From the NCBI RefSeq assembly GCF_000026105.1, contig NC_008027.1, positions 1,938,001 to 2,002,000 on the forward strand: a DNA stretch of 64,000 nucleotides, written 5' to 3'. This document shows positions 53,905 through 63,856 of the stretch, piece by piece. This stretch comes from Pseudomonas entomophila L48. Its GTDB lineage: Bacteria > Pseudomonadota > Gammaproteobacteria > Pseudomonadales > Pseudomonadaceae. Under the pieces are notes generated by a model. It was not told where the DNA came from. It ran no database searches and worked only from the letters and a program-made list of their open reading frames with translations. Both the position numbers and the translations under genes were made by a program. Numbering within the stretch: position 1 is the stretch's first letter; each line of letters begins with the position of its first letter.

Positions 53905-55032
53905 ATGGCCGAAGCAAAAGTACTCAGTGGCGCAGGCCTGCGTGGCCAGGTGGCCGGGCAGACCGCACTGTCGACCGTCGGCCAGGCCGGTGCCGGCCTG
54001 ACCTACCGCGGCTATGACGTGCGCGACCTGGCCGCCGGCGCCGAGTTCGAGGAAGTCGCCTACCTGCTGCTCTACGGCGAGCTGCCGAGCAAGGCCGAAC
54101 TGGCGGACTACAAGCGCAGGCTCAAGGGCCTGCGCGACCTGCCGCAAGCGCTGAAGGAAGTCCTCGAGCGCATCCCGCGCGACGCCCACCCGATGGATGT
54201 GATGCGCACCGGCTGTTCGGTGCTCGGCACCCTGGAGCCGGAGCTGACCTTCGACGCCCAGCGCGACAAGACCGACCGCCTGCTGGCGCTGTTCCCGGCG
54301 GTGATGTGCTACTGGTACCGCTTCACTCACCACGGTGTGCGCATCGATTGCACCAGCGATGAAGAGACGATTGGCGGCCACTTCCTGCACCTGCTGCATG
54401 GCAAGAAACCAAGCGACCTGCACGTCAAGGTGATGAACGTCTCGCTGATCCTGTATGCGGAGCACGAATTCAACGCCTCGACCTTCACCGCCCGGGTCTG
54501 CGCCTCGACCCTGTCCGACCTGTACTCCTGCGTGACCGCCGCTATCGGTTCGCTGCGCGGCCCGCTGCACGGTGGCGCCAACGAGGCGGCGATGGAGCTG
54601 ATCGAACGCTTCCAGACGCCGCAGGAAGCCACCGCCGAGCTGCTGCGCATGCTCGAGCGCAAGGACAAGATCATGGGCTTCGGCCATGCGATCTACAAAG
54701 AGTCCGACCCGCGCAACGAGGTGATCAAGGGCTGGTCGAAAAAGCTCGCCGACGAAGTGGGCGACACCGTGCTGTATCCGGTTTCCGAAGCTATCGACAA
54801 GACCATGTGGGAGCAGAAGCGCCTGTTCCCCAACGCCGACTTCTACCATGCCTCGGCGTACCACTTCATGGGCATCCCGACCAAGCTGTTCACCCCGATC
54901 TTCGTCTGCTCGCGCCTGACCGGCTGGGCCGCGCACGTGTTCGAGCAACGCGCCAACAACCGCATCATCCGCCCGAGCGCCGAGTACGTCGGCGTCGAGC
55001 AGCGCCAGTTCGTGCCGATCGAGCAGCGCTGA
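53905..55032 (+). CDS. prpC: 2-Methylcitrate synthase
   Basis: A 375-residue citrate-synthase family enzyme that joins propionyl-CoA and oxaloacetate. The catalytic residues are seen in LRGPLHGGANEAAMELIERF, KIMGFGHAIYKESDPRNEVI and the Asp region FYHASAYHFMGIPTKLFTPI. It begins TYRGYDVRDLAAGAEFEEVA after a short N-terminal tail, as in PrpC rather than GltA. The ribosome site AAAGGAGAAA is strong (53892-53901). It is 166 bp downstream of prpB. Confidence 0.97.
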   Translation: MAEAKVLSGAGLRGQVAGQTALSTVGQAGAGLTYRGYDVRDLAAGAEFEEVAYLLLYGELPSKAELADYKRRLKGLRDLPQALKEVLERIPRDAHPMDVMRTGCSVLGTLEPELTFDAQRDKTDRLLALFPAVMCYWYRFTHHGVRIDCTSDEETIGGHFLHLLHGKKPSDLHVKVMNVSLILYAEHEFNASTFTARVCASTLSDLYSCVTAAIGSLRGPLHGGANEAAMELIERFQTPQEATAELLRMLERKDKIMGFGHAIYKESDPRNEVIKGWSKKLADEVGDTVLYPVSEAIDKTMWEQKRLFPNADFYHASAYHFMGIPTKLFTPIFVCSRLTGWAAHVFEQRANNRIIRPSAEYVGVEQRQFVPIEQR

Positions 55033-55046
55033 GTCAGCCCGCGATC

Positions 55047-55119
55047 CCTGTAGGAGCCAGCTTGCTGGCGAACCCCGGCATTGCCGGGACCCCGTTCGCC
55101 GGCAAGCCGGCTCCTACAA
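55047..55119. repeat. REP pair between prpC and acnD
   Basis: CCTGTAGGAGCCAGCTTGCT (left) and GCCGGCAAGCCGGCTCCTAC (right), inverted, with an inner CCCCGGCATTGCCGGGACCCC hairpin split around the centre. Confidence 0.82.
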
Positions 55120-55173
55120 GGACGCAGGGCGGCCACAACAGCACCGACCTTACCGTGATTGAGTCCCTGTGCC

Positions 55174-57762
55174 ATGAATACAGAATTCCGCAAGCCCCTG
55201 CCAGGCACCGCCCTGGACTACTTCGACGCCCGTGCCGCGGTCGAGGCAATCAAGCCTGGCGCCTATGACGGCCTGCCGTACACCTCCCGCGTACTCGCCG
55301 AAAACCTCGTGCGCCGTTGCGCCCCGGCCACCCTCAACGCCTCGCTCGAGCAATTGATCGAGCGCAAGCGCGACCTCGACTTCCCCTGGTTCCCGGCCCG
55401 CGTCGTGTGCCACGACATTCTCGGCCAGACCGCGTTGGTCGACCTGGCCGGCCTGCGCGACGCCATCGCCGACAAGGGCGGCGACCCGGCCCAGGTCAAC
55501 CCGGTGGTGCCGGTGCAGTTGATCGTCGACCACTCGCTGGCCGTGGAGTGCGGCGGCTTCGACCCGCAGGCGTTCGAGAAGAACCGCGCCATCGAGGATC
55601 GCCGCAACGAAGACCGTTTCCACTTCATCAACTGGACCAAGAAGGCGTTCAAGAACGTCGATGTGATCCAGCCGGGCAACGGCATCATGCACCAGATCAA
55701 CCTGGAGAAAATGTCGCCGGTGATCCACAGCGACCGTGGCGTCGCTTACCCGGACACCTGCGTCGGCACCGACAGCCACACCCCGCACGTCGATGCCCTG
55801 GGCGTGATCGCCATCGGCGTCGGTGGCCTGGAGGCCGAGAACGTGATGCTGGGGCGCGCGTCGTGGATGCGCCTGCCGGAAATCGTCGGCGTCGAGCTGA
55901 CCGGCCGCCTGGCCCCCAACATCACCGCCACCGACCTGGTGCTGGCGCTTACCGAGTTCCTGCGCAAGCAGAAGGTGGTCGGCGCCTACCTGGAGTTCCA
56001 CGGTGCCGGCGCCAGCGCGCTGACCCTGGGCGACCGTGCCACCATCTCCAACATGGCCCCGGAATACGGTGCCACCGCAGCGATGTTCGCCATCGACCAG
56101 CAGACCATCGACTACCTCAAGCTCACCGGCCGCGACGAGCAGCAGGTGCAGTTGGTGGAGACCTACGCCAAGGTCGCCGGCCTGTGGGCCGACAGCCTGG
56201 CCAAGGCCGAGTACGAGCGCACCCTGAGCTTCGACCTGTCGAGCGTGGTGCGCAACATGGCCGGCCCTTCCAACCCGCACGCCCGGGTATCCACCAGCGA
56301 CCTGGCGGCCAAGGGCATTGCCGGCCAGTGGCAAGAAGTGCCGGGGCAGATGCCGGATGGCGCGGTGATCATCGCCGCCATCACCAGTTGCACCAACACC
56401 AGCAACCCGCGCAACGTGATCGCCGCAGGCCTGCTGGCGCGCAATGCCAACAAGCTCGGGCTTGCCCGCAAACCCTGGGTGAAGTCGTCGCTGGCGCCCG
56501 GCTCCAAGACCGTGCAGTTGTACCTGAAAGAAGCGGGGCTGGAGCAGGAGCTGGAACAACTGGGCTTCGGTATCGTCGCCTTTGCCTGCACCACCTGCAA
56601 CGGCATGTCCGGCGCGCTGGACCCGGCGATCCAGCAAGAGATCATCGACCGCGACCTGTACGCCACCGCCGTGCTGTCGGGCAACCGCAACTTCGACGGG
56701 CGCATCCACCCCTACGCCAAGCAGGCCTTCCTGGCCTCGCCGCCGCTGGTGGTGGCCTACGCCATCGCCGGCACCATCCGCTTCGATATCGAGAAGGATG
56801 TGTTGGGCGTGGTCGACGGCAAGGAGATCCGCCTGAAGGATATCTGGCCGAGCGATGAAGAAATCGACGCCGTGGTGCGTGCTTCGGTGAAACCGGAGCA
56901 GTTCCGCCAGGTGTACATCCCGATGTTCGCCATCGAAGAGGACAGGGGGCCGAAGGTCGCGCCGCTGTACGAGTGGCGGCCAATGAGCACCTATATCCGC
57001 CGTCCGCCGTACTGGGAAGGCGCCCTGGCCGGCGAGCGCACCTTGCGTGGCATGCGCCCGCTGGCCGTGCTGCCGGACAACATCACCACCGACCACCTGT
57101 CGCCGTCCAATGCCATCATGCTCGACAGCGCCGCCGGCGAGTACCTGGCGAAGATGGGCCTGCCGGAAGAGGACTTCAACTCCTACGCCACCCACCGTGG
57201 CGACCACCTGACCGCCCAGCGCGCCACCTTCGCCAACCCCAAGCTGTTCAACGAGATGGTGCGCAAGGACGACGGCAGCGTGAAGCAGGGTTCGCTGGCG
57301 CGCATCGAGCCGGAAGGCAAGGTGACGCGCATGTGGGAAGCCATCGAAACCTACATGCAGCGCAAGCAGCCGCTGATCATTGTCGCCGGTGCCGACTACG
57401 GTCAGGGCTCGTCCCGCGACTGGGCGGCCAAGGGCGTGCGCCTGGCGGGGGTTGAGGCGATCGTTGCCGAAGGCTTCGAGCGCATCCACCGCACCAACCT
57501 GGTGGGCATGGGCGTGTTGCCGCTGGAGTTCAAACCGGGCACCGACCGCAAGACCCTGGGGCTGGATGGTAGCGAGACCTACGACGTGCTCGGTGAGCGC
57601 ACGCCGCGCGCGACGCTGACCCTGGTGGTGACGCGGCGCAATGGCGAACGTGTCGAGGTGCCGGTGACCTGCCGCCTGGATACCGCCGAAGAGGTGTCGA
57701 TCTACGAGGCGGGCGGGGTATTGCAGCGCTTTGCCCAGGACTTCCTGGAAGCGACCGCCTGA
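55174..57762 (+). CDS. acnD: Fe/S-dependent 2-methylcitrate dehydratase AcnD
   Basis: An 862-residue aconitase-family enzyme that dehydrates 2-methylcitrate to the trans isomer of 2-methylaconitate, which PrpF then isomerises. The 4Fe-4S ligands are in ITSCTNTSNP and ACTTCNGMSGAL; substrate motifs are GTDSHTPHVDALGVIAIGVG and DYGQGSSRDWAAKGVRLAGV. The adjacent prpF gene separates AcnD from the paralogous AcnA. ATG 55174 (MNTEFRKPLPGTALDYFDAR) is preferred over a TTG 15 bp earlier. Part of the prp operon. Confidence 0.96.
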   Translation: MNTEFRKPLPGTALDYFDARAAVEAIKPGAYDGLPYTSRVLAENLVRRCAPATLNASLEQLIERKRDLDFPWFPARVVCHDILGQTALVDLAGLRDAIADKGGDPAQVNPVVPVQLIVDHSLAVECGGFDPQAFEKNRAIEDRRNEDRFHFINWTKKAFKNVDVIQPGNGIMHQINLEKMSPVIHSDRGVAYPDTCVGTDSHTPHVDALGVIAIGVGGLEAENVMLGRASWMRLPEIVGVELTGRLAPNITATDLVLALTEFLRKQKVVGAYLEFHGAGASALTLGDRATISNMAPEYGATAAMFAIDQQTIDYLKLTGRDEQQVQLVETYAKVAGLWADSLAKAEYERTLSFDLSSVVRNMAGPSNPHARVSTSDLAAKGIAGQWQEVPGQMPDGAVIIAAITSCTNTSNPRNVIAAGLLARNANKLGLARKPWVKSSLAPGSKTVQLYLKEAGLEQELEQLGFGIVAFACTTCNGMSGALDPAIQQEIIDRDLYATAVLSGNRNFDGRIHPYAKQAFLASPPLVVAYAIAGTIRFDIEKDVLGVVDGKEIRLKDIWPSDEEIDAVVRASVKPEQFRQVYIPMFAIEEDRGPKVAPLYEWRPMSTYIRRPPYWEGALAGERTLRGMRPLAVLPDNITTDHLSPSNAIMLDSAAGEYLAKMGLPEEDFNSYATHRGDHLTAQRATFANPKLFNEMVRKDDGSVKQGSLARIEPEGKVTRMWEAIETYMQRKQPLIIVAGADYGQGSSRDWAAKGVRLAGVEAIVAEGFERIHRTNLVGMGVLPLEFKPGTDRKTLGLDGSETYDVLGERTPRATLTLVVTRRNGERVEVPVTCRLDTAEEVSIYEAGGVLQRFAQDFLEATA

Positions 57763-57787
57763 GTATGAAACGGGGGCCGCTTTGCGG

Positions 57788-57862
57788 CCCTTTCGCGACA
57801 CAAGGCCGCTCCCACAGAGAGCGGCGCAGTACCTGTGGGAGCGGCCTTGTGTCGCGAAAGGG
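57788..57862. repeat. Perfect REP hairpin (GTGGGAGCGGCC family) between acnD and prpF
   Basis: The left arm 57788-57817 (starting CCCTTTCGCGACACAAGGCC) and the right arm 57833-57862 are perfect inverted copies, 30 bp each. Secondary hairpins lie just outside (GGCCGCTTTGCGGCC and GGGCTGCAAGGCAGCCC). Confidence 0.88.
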
Positions 57863-57901
57863 CTGCAAGGCAGCCCCAGGGTATTTCACCGGACTATCAG
57901 G

Positions 57902-59104
57902 ATGCCCAAGACAATGGCATATGTACCCCAGATCAAAATCCCCGCCACCTACATCCGTGGCGGCACCAGCAAAGGCGTGTTCTTCCGCCTCCAGGACCTG
58001 CCCGAACAGGCCCGGGTCCCCGGCCCGGCCCGCGACGCCCTGCTGTTGCGGGTGATCGGCAGCCCCGACCCGTACGGCAAGCAGATCGACGGCATGGGCG
58101 GCGCCACCTCCAGCACCAGCAAGACGGTGATCCTGTCGAAAAGCATCAAGGCCGACCACGACGTCGACTACCTGTTCGGCCAGGTGTCGATCGACAAGGC
58201 CTTCGTCGACTGGAGCGGCAACTGCGGCAACCTGTCCGCCGCGGTCGGCTCGTTCGCCATTGCCAGCGGTCTGGTGGATGCGGCGCGTGTTCCGCGCAAT
58301 GGCATCGCCACCGTGCGCATCTGGCAGGCCAACATCGGCAAGACCATCGTCGCCCACGTACCGATCACCGAGGGCGAGGTGCAGGAAACCGGCGATTTCG
58401 AACTCGATGGTGTGACCTTCCCAGCCGCCGAGGTGCAGCTGGAGTTTCTCGACCCGGCGGCCGACGAAGACGGTGACGGCGGGGCGATGTTCCCCACCGG
58501 CAACCTGGTGGATGACCTCCAGGTACCGGGTGCCGGCACGTTCAAGGCGACCCTGATCAACGCTGGGATCCCGACCATCTTCGTCAACGCCGCCGACCTT
58601 GGCTACACCGGGGCCGAGCTGCAGGACGCGATCAACGGTGATGCCGCGGCATTGGCCCGTTTCGAGACCATTCGTGCCCATGGCGCGGTGCGCATGGGCT
58701 TGATCGAGCATGTCGACCAGGCGGCCGGGCGTCAGCACACACCCAAGGTGGCTTTCGTCGCGGCGCCGAGCACCTACACTGCTTCCAGTGGCAAGACGGT
58801 CAATGCCGAGGAGATCGACCTGCTGGTGCGCGCGCTGTCGATGGGCAAGCTGCACCACGCGATGATGGGTACGGCCGCAGTGGCTATCGGCACGGCGGCG
58901 GCGATACCCGGGACGCTGGTCAACCTCGCCGCTGGCGGGGGAGAACGCAGTGCCGTGCGCTTCGGTCATCCGTCCGGAACGTTGCGGGTCGGGGCCGAGG
59001 CGCGCCAGGTGGGCGGGCAATGGACCGTGACCAAGGCCATCATGAGCCGTAGCGCTCGGGTGCTGATGGAGGGCTGGGTGCGCGTGCCTGGCGACAGCTT
59101 CTAA
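57902..59104 (+). CDS. prpF: 2-Methylaconitate cis-trans isomerase
   Basis: A 400-residue enzyme with the diaminopimelate-epimerase fold that converts trans- to cis-2-methylaconitate so AcnB can hydrate it. Conserved elements are ATYIRGGTSKGVFFRLQDLP, DGMGGATSSTSKTVILSKS, DWSGNCGNLSAAVGSFAIAS and KLHHAMMGTAAVAIGTAAAI. ATG 57902 (MPKTMAYVPQIK) is chosen; a second ATG 12 bp later is equally possible, and the longer frame runs back into acnD. It always pairs with AcnD in the operon. Confidence 0.94.
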   Translation: MPKTMAYVPQIKIPATYIRGGTSKGVFFRLQDLPEQARVPGPARDALLLRVIGSPDPYGKQIDGMGGATSSTSKTVILSKSIKADHDVDYLFGQVSIDKAFVDWSGNCGNLSAAVGSFAIASGLVDAARVPRNGIATVRIWQANIGKTIVAHVPITEGEVQETGDFELDGVTFPAAEVQLEFLDPAADEDGDGGAMFPTGNLVDDLQVPGAGTFKATLINAGIPTIFVNAADLGYTGAELQDAINGDAAALARFETIRAHGAVRMGLIEHVDQAAGRQHTPKVAFVAAPSTYTASSGKTVNAEEIDLLVRALSMGKLHHAMMGTAAVAIGTAAAIPGTLVNLAAGGGERSAVRFGHPSGTLRVGAEARQVGGQWTVTKAIMSRSARVLMEGWVRVPGDSF

Positions 59105-59134
59105 CGCAGCATCGGCGCACGGCTTTCGTTGAGC

Positions 59135-59225
59135 GGGGCCGCTGTGCGGCCCTTCGCCGGCAAGCCGGCTCCTACGGGTGACAGGTAGGAGCCGGCTTGC
59201 CGGCGAAGGGCTGCGCAGCAGCCCC
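59135..59225. repeat. Perfect REP hairpin between prpF and prpD
   Basis: CCCTTCGCCGGCAAGCCGGC (then TCCTAC) at 59150-59175 is inverted at 59185-59210, 26 bp perfect. Outer small hairpins GGGGCCGCTGTGCGGCCC and GGGCTGCGCAGCAGCCC flank it, the same layout as the repeat before prpF. Confidence 0.87.
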
Positions 59226-59244
59226 TGTGCCAAGGGAGTCATCA

Positions 59245-60729
59245 ATGAGCGCCAATACCGATCTCAACACTCGCCCCGACTACGACCAGATCCTCCAGGC
59301 TATCGCCGACTACGTCCTCGACTACCAGGTTGACTCCGTCGAAGCCCTCGATACCGCCCGCAATTGCCTGGTGGACACTCTCGGCTGCGGCCTGCTAGCC
59401 CTGCGCTTCCCCGAATGCACCAAGCTGCTCGGCCCAATGGTCGAGGGGACCGTGGTCCCCCACGGCGCACGGGTGCCCGGCACCAGCTACCGCCTGGACC
59501 CGGTCAAGGCCGCCTGGGACATCGGCTGTACCATCCGCTGGCTGGACTACAACGACACCTGGTTGGCCGCGGAGTGGGCCCACCCCTCGGACAACCTCGG
59601 CGGCATCCTCGCCGTCGCCGATCACCTTTCGCAAAAGCGCGCGGCCGATGGCGAGGCGCCGCTGACCATGCGCACCGTGCTCGATGCGATGATCATGGCT
59701 CACGAAATCCAGGGCGTGCTGGCGCTGGAGAACGCATTCAACCGGGTCGGCCTGGACCATGTGCTGCTGGTCAAGGTGGCCTCCACGGCGGTCTGCGCCA
59801 AGCTCATGGGTGCCAACCGCGAACAACTGCTGTCGGCACTGTCCCATGCCTTCGTCGACGGCCAGGCCTTGCGCACTTACCGTCACGCGCCCAATGCCGG
59901 GTCGCGCAAGTCGTGGGCGGCGGGGGATGCCTCCAGTCGCGGGGTGCGCCTGGCCGATATCGCCCTGCGTGGCGAAATGGGCGTGCCCAGCGTGCTGACG
60001 GCGGCGCAGTGGGGCTTCTACGACGTGTCGTTCAGCCACACCAACAAGGACCTGGCACTCAAGCCTGACGAGCAGCAGGCCCTGCGCCTGCCCCAGCCCT
60101 TTGGCAGCTACGTGATGGAAAACGTGCTGTTCAAGGTCAGTTTTCCCGCCGAGTTCCACGCGCAGACCGCCTGCGAGGCCGCGCTGGCCCTGCACCCGCA
60201 GGTGCGCAACCGCCTGCATGAAGTTGCACGCATTGTCATCACTACCCAGGAGTCGGCGATCCGCATCATTTCCAAGGAGGGCCCGCTGGCCAACGCCGCT
60301 GACCGTGATCACTGTCTGCAGTACATGACCGCCGTGCCGCTGATCTTCGGCAGCCTGGTGGCCGAACATTACGAGGATGCTTTCCACGCGGCGCACCCGA
60401 GCATCGACCGCCTGCGCGAGAAGATGGAGGTGGTCGAAGAGCCGCGTTTCAGCCGCGAATACCTGGAGCCTGACAAGCGCTCGATCGCCAACGGCCTGCA
60501 GGTGTTCTTCAAGGATGGCAGCCACACACGGGAAGTGGTGGTGGAGTACCCGGTCGGCCATCGTCGGCGCAGGGCAGAGGGGATACCGTTGCTGGAGGCC
60601 AAGTTCAGGGAGAACCTGGCGACACGGTTCGTGCGGCAGCGGTGTGAGGAGATCGTCGAGTTGTGCAAGGACCAGGATGCGCTCGAGGCCATGCCGGTGC
60701 ACAGGTTTGTCGATCTGTTCGTGATCTGA
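59245..60729 (+). CDS. prpD: 2-Methylcitrate dehydratase PrpD
   Basis: A 494-residue cofactor-independent dehydratase of the MmgE/PrpD family that makes 2-methyl-cis-aconitate from 2-methylcitrate. Recognisable blocks are [72 protein letters not shown] and [20 protein letters not shown]. It is the last gene of the operon and performs the same step as AcnD plus PrpF, so the cluster is redundant here. ATG 59245 ([17 protein letters not shown]) is chosen. Confidence 0.96.
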   Translation: MSANTDLNTRPDYDQILQAIADYVLDYQVDSVEALDTARNCLVDTLGCGLLALRFPECTKLLGPMVEGTVVPHGARVPGTSYRLDPVKAAWDIGCTIRWLDYNDTWLAAEWAHPSDNLGGILAVADHLSQKRAADGEAPLTMRTVLDAMIMAHEIQGVLALENAFNRVGLDHVLLVKVASTAVCAKLMGANREQLLSALSHAFVDGQALRTYRHAPNAGSRKSWAAGDASSRGVRLADIALRGEMGVPSVLTAAQWGFYDVSFSHTNKDLALKPDEQQALRLPQPFGSYVMENVLFKVSFPAEFHAQTACEAALALHPQVRNRLHEVARIVITTQESAIRIISKEGPLANAADRDHCLQYMTAVPLIFGSLVAEHYEDAFHAAHPSIDRLREKMEVVEEPRFSREYLEPDKRSIANGLQVFFKDGSHTREVVVEYPVGHRRRRAEGIPLLEAKFRENLATRFVRQRCEEIVELCKDQDALEAMPVHRFVDLFVI

Positions 60730-60733
60730 AAAG

Positions 60734-60759
60734 CTTCGCCGGCAAGCCGGCTCCTACAA
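60734..60759. repeat. Single REP unit after prpD
   Basis: CTTCGCCGGCAAGCCGGCTC then CTACAAGG, one copy, just before the prpD/acnB terminator. Confidence 0.75.
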
Positions 60760-60787
60760 GGGGGGCTGGCGAACTGGCTGGAACGAA

Positions 60788-60820
60788 AAAGCCCCGGTAT
60801 TGCTACCGGGGCTTTCTTTT
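60788..60820. terminator. Bidirectional terminator of prpD and acnB
   Basis: AAAGCCCCGGTA (60788-60799) and TACCGGGGCTTT (60804-60815), 12-bp perfect stem with TTGC loop, A-run before and T-rich run after. Confidence 0.9.
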
Positions 60821-60837
60821 ACAGCGTACTGCTCAGC

Positions 60838-63447
60838 TTACGCCTGGACCACCGGGATCTTGGCGTTGGCCGCGGCTTCGCGGAACTCGGCGATCTGGTC
60901 GAAGCTCAGGTAGCGGTAGACGTCGGCAGCCATGCTGTCGATATCCTTCGCGTACTGCATGTACTCCTCGACGGTCGGCAGCTTGCCGATGATCGAAGCG
61001 ACGGCGGCCAGTTCGGCCGAAGCCAGGTACACGTTGGTCGCGTCGCCCAGGCGGTTCGGGAAGTTACGGGTCGAGGTGGAGACCACGGTGGAGCCGGTCT
61101 GCACACGTGCCTGGTTACCCATGCACAGCGAGCAGCCTGGCATTTCCATGCGCGCGCCAGCCTTGCCGTAGATGCCGTAGTAACCTTCCTCGGTCAGCTG
61201 GTGGGCGTCCATCTTGGTTGGCGGGGCCAGCCACAGGCGGGTTGGAATGCCACCCTTGACCTTGTCCAGCAGCTTGCCGGCGGCGCGGAAGTGACCGATG
61301 TTGGTCATGCACGAACCGATGAACACTTCGTCGATCTTCTCGCCCTGTACCGAGGACAGCAGGCGGGCGTCGTCCGGGTCGTTCGGCGCGCAGAGCACAG
61401 GCTCTTTCACGTCGGCCAGGTCGATCTCGATGATTTCGGCGTATTCGGCGTCGGCGTCGGCCGACAGCAGCTCAGGCTTGGCCAGCCAGGCTTCCATCGC
61501 TTGTGCGCGGCGCTCCAGGGTGCGGGCATCGCCGTAGCCTTCGCCGATCATCCAGCGCAGCAGGGTGATGTTGGACTGCAGGTACTCGGCGATGGCCTTC
61601 TCTGGCAGCTTGATGGTGCAACCGGCGGCGGAACGTTCGGCCGAGGCGTCGGACAGCTCGAAGGCTTGCTCGACGGTCAGGTCGTTCAGGCCTTCGATCT
61701 CCAGGATGCGGCCGGAGAAGGCGTTTTTCTTGCCTTTCTTCTCGACGGTCAGCAGGCCTTTCTGGATGGCGTAGTAAGGGATCGCATGGACCAGGTCACG
61801 CAGGGTGATGCCTGGCTGCAGTTTGCCCTTGAAGCGCACCAGGATCGACTCTGGCATGTCCAGCGGCATGACGCCGGTGGCGGCGGCGAAGGCCACAAGG
61901 CCCGAGCCGGCCGGGAACGAGATGCCGATCGGGAAGCGGGTGTGCGAGTCGCCACCGGTACCTACGGTGTCAGGCATCAGCATGCGGTTCAGCCAGCTGT
62001 GGATGATGCCGTCGCCAGGGCGCAGCGACACGCCGCCACGGGTGCGGATGAAGTCTGGCAGGGTGTGGTGGGTGGTGACGTCGATCGGCTTCGGATAAGC
62101 CGCGGTGTGGCAGAACGACTGCATCACCAGGTCAGCGGAGAAGCCCAGGCACGCCAGGTCTTTCAGCTCGTCGCGGGTCATCGGGCCAGTGGTGTCCTGG
62201 GAGCCGACGGTGGTCATCTTCGGTTCGCAGTAGGCACCTGGGCGCACGCCCTGGCCTTCCGGCAGACCGCAGGCACGGCCGACCATCTTCTGCGCCAGGG
62301 TGAAGCCCTTGGTCGAAGCGGCAGGCTGCTCGGGTTTCTTGAACAGGTCCGAAGGGGCCTGGCCCAGCTCGGCGCGGGCTTTCTCGGTCAGGCCACGGCC
62401 GACGATCAGCGGGATACGGCCACCGGCGCGGACTTCGTCCAGCAGTACTTCGGTTTTCAGCTCGAAGTTGGTGACCAGTTCGTCGCTGCCGTGGCGGCGC
62501 ACTTCACCCTTGAACGGGTAGACGTCGATGACGTCGCCCATTGCCAGGTTGGTGCAGTCGAATTCGATCGGCAGGGCGCCGGCGTCTTCCATGGTGTTGT
62601 AGAAGATCGGGGCGATCTTGGTGCCGAAGCAGAAGCCACCGGCGCGCTTGTTGGGAACGTACGGGATGTCGTCGCCGAAGAACCACAGCACCGAGTTGGT
62701 GGCGGATTTACGCGAGGAACCGGTACCGACCACGTCGCCGACGTAGGCGACCGGGAAGCCCTTGGCTTTCACGGCTTCGATCTGGGCCAGCGGGCCGACC
62801 GAACCTGGTTGCGAAGGCTCGATGCCGTCACGGGCCATCTTCAGCATGGCCAGGGCGTGCAGCGGGATGTCAGGGCGCGACCAGGCGTCCGGGGCAGGCG
62901 ACAGGTCGTCGGTGTTGGTTTCGCCAGGCACCTTGAACACGGTCAGGGTGTACTTGTCGGCGATGGCCGGGCGGGCGGTGAACCACTCGCCGGCGGCCCA
63001 GGATTCCAGCACGGCCTTGGCGTGGACGTTGCCGGCTTTGGCTTTTTCAGCCACATCGTGGAAGGCATCGAACATCAGCAGGGTGTGCTTGAGCTGTTCG
63101 GCCGCGACGGCGCCCAGTTCGGCGTCGTCCAGCAGCGCGACCAGCGTTTCGATGTTGTAGCCGCCCTGCATGGTGCCCAGCAGCTCGGTGGCGCGCTTGC
63201 GGTCGATCAGTGGCGATTTTGCTTCGCCCTTGGCGACGGCGGAGAGGAAGGCGGCCTTGACGTAGGCGGCTTCGTCCACCCCTGGTGGAACGCGGTTGGT
63301 GATCAGGTCTACGAGGAAGGCTTCTTCGCCGGCCGGCGGGTTTTTCAGCAGCTCGACCAGGCCTGCAGTTTGTTCGGCGTTCAGCGGCTGGGGCACGATA
63401 CCCAGAGCGGCACGCTCTTCGATGTGTTTGCGGTAGGCTTCAAGCAC
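60838..63447 (-). CDS. acnB: Aconitate hydratase B (2-methylisocitrate-forming)
   Basis: An 869-residue aconitase of the AcnB type with an N-terminal HEAT-like domain ([20 protein letters not shown]), the swivel domain before the catalytic core (opposite to AcnA), [18 protein letters not shown] [40 protein letters not shown], and Fe-S ligands in [10 protein letters not shown] and [10 protein letters not shown]. It interconverts citrate and isocitrate and, by analogy with E. coli, hydrates 2-methyl-cis-aconitate. GTG 63447 ([15 protein letters not shown]) is chosen because GAGGG lies 9 bp upstream and the length is then normal; an ATG at 63462 adds five residues. Confidence 0.96.
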   Translation of the reverse strand: MLEAYRKHIEERAALGIVPQPLNAEQTAGLVELLKNPPAGEEAFLVDLITNRVPPGVDEAAYVKAAFLSAVAKGEAKSPLIDRKRATELLGTMQGGYNIETLVALLDDAELGAVAAEQLKHTLLMFDAFHDVAEKAKAGNVHAKAVLESWAAGEWFTARPAIADKYTLTVFKVPGETNTDDLSPAPDAWSRPDIPLHALAMLKMARDGIEPSQPGSVGPLAQIEAVKAKGFPVAYVGDVVGTGSSRKSATNSVLWFFGDDIPYVPNKRAGGFCFGTKIAPIFYNTMEDAGALPIEFDCTNLAMGDVIDVYPFKGEVRRHGSDELVTNFELKTEVLLDEVRAGGRIPLIVGRGLTEKARAELGQAPSDLFKKPEQPAASTKGFTLAQKMVGRACGLPEGQGVRPGAYCEPKMTTVGSQDTTGPMTRDELKDLACLGFSADLVMQSFCHTAAYPKPIDVTTHHTLPDFIRTRGGVSLRPGDGIIHSWLNRMLMPDTVGTGGDSHTRFPIGISFPAGSGLVAFAAATGVMPLDMPESILVRFKGKLQPGITLRDLVHAIPYYAIQKGLLTVEKKGKKNAFSGRILEIEGLNDLTVEQAFELSDASAERSAAGCTIKLPEKAIAEYLQSNITLLRWMIGEGYGDARTLERRAQAMEAWLAKPELLSADADAEYAEIIEIDLADVKEPVLCAPNDPDDARLLSSVQGEKIDEVFIGSCMTNIGHFRAAGKLLDKVKGGIPTRLWLAPPTKMDAHQLTEEGYYGIYGKAGARMEMPGCSLCMGNQARVQTGSTVVSTSTRNFPNRLGDATNVYLASAELAAVASIIGKLPTVEEYMQYAKDIDSMAADVYRYLSFDQIAEFREAAANAKIPVVQA

Positions 63448-63856
63448 AGTTATTACCCTCATCAGTGGTCCCTAAAGGGAGTCCGGGACGCTCATCCAGC
63501 ATTCCCATGCACCCATGCGCTAATGGCGGCTTTTTGAGCCGGCAAGCCAGGGTCGCAGAGAATCCTTACAGAAGCTGCTTTCAAAGTTTTACGCCTGTAG
63601 AACGGAAGGCTGATGAGGGGTTGGCCATGGACATGCGCGTTTGCATGGACAGGGCCAACGCCGTTCTACCGGATGAACTGTGCTCGTGACGCTTTGAAAA
63701 CAGCTTCCAACGGACATTGTTGCCTTGAAAAGGCGGAGTGATTCTACGGCAAAAATCAGCCGAAGGTAAGGCGGCGAAGATGACTTTAACGGGTGACCCT
63801 GGTTAGACAAAGGGCTAACATGAACCGGTGTTCCCCCGCCAAGCCGTTGTTTTTAC
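63448..63856. other. 409-bp divergent intergenic region with large nested stem-loop
   Basis: No gene is supported. It contains the acnB promoter side and a 137-bp set of nested inverted repeats (63571-63707). A short minus-strand frame at 63589-63810 has no ribosome site and overlaps the repeats. Confidence 0.65.
63571..63707. repeat. 137-bp nested inverted repeat upstream of acnB
   Basis: Three successive arms pair across the centre: GAAGCTGCTTTCAAAG (63571-63586) with CTTTGAAAACAGCTTC (63692-63707, one mismatch); GTAGAACGG (63597-63605) with CCGTTCTAC (63661-63669); and GTTGGCC (63620-63626) with GGCCAAC (63653-63659). An inner CATGGACATGC/GCATGG lies between. It does not resemble the REP families of this window. 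Confidence 0.8.

Noticed and set aside
55150..57801. Minus-strand frame of 883 codons opposite acnD
   Set aside because: Antisense of acnD; His/Gln/Gly-rich translation typical of shadows, no motifs.
61201..63537. Plus-strand frame of 778 codons opposite acnB
   Set aside because: Antisense of acnB with no domain or start signal.
63589..63810. 73-codon minus-strand frame upstream of acnB
   Set aside because: It lies within the nested inverted repeats and lacks a ribosome site.
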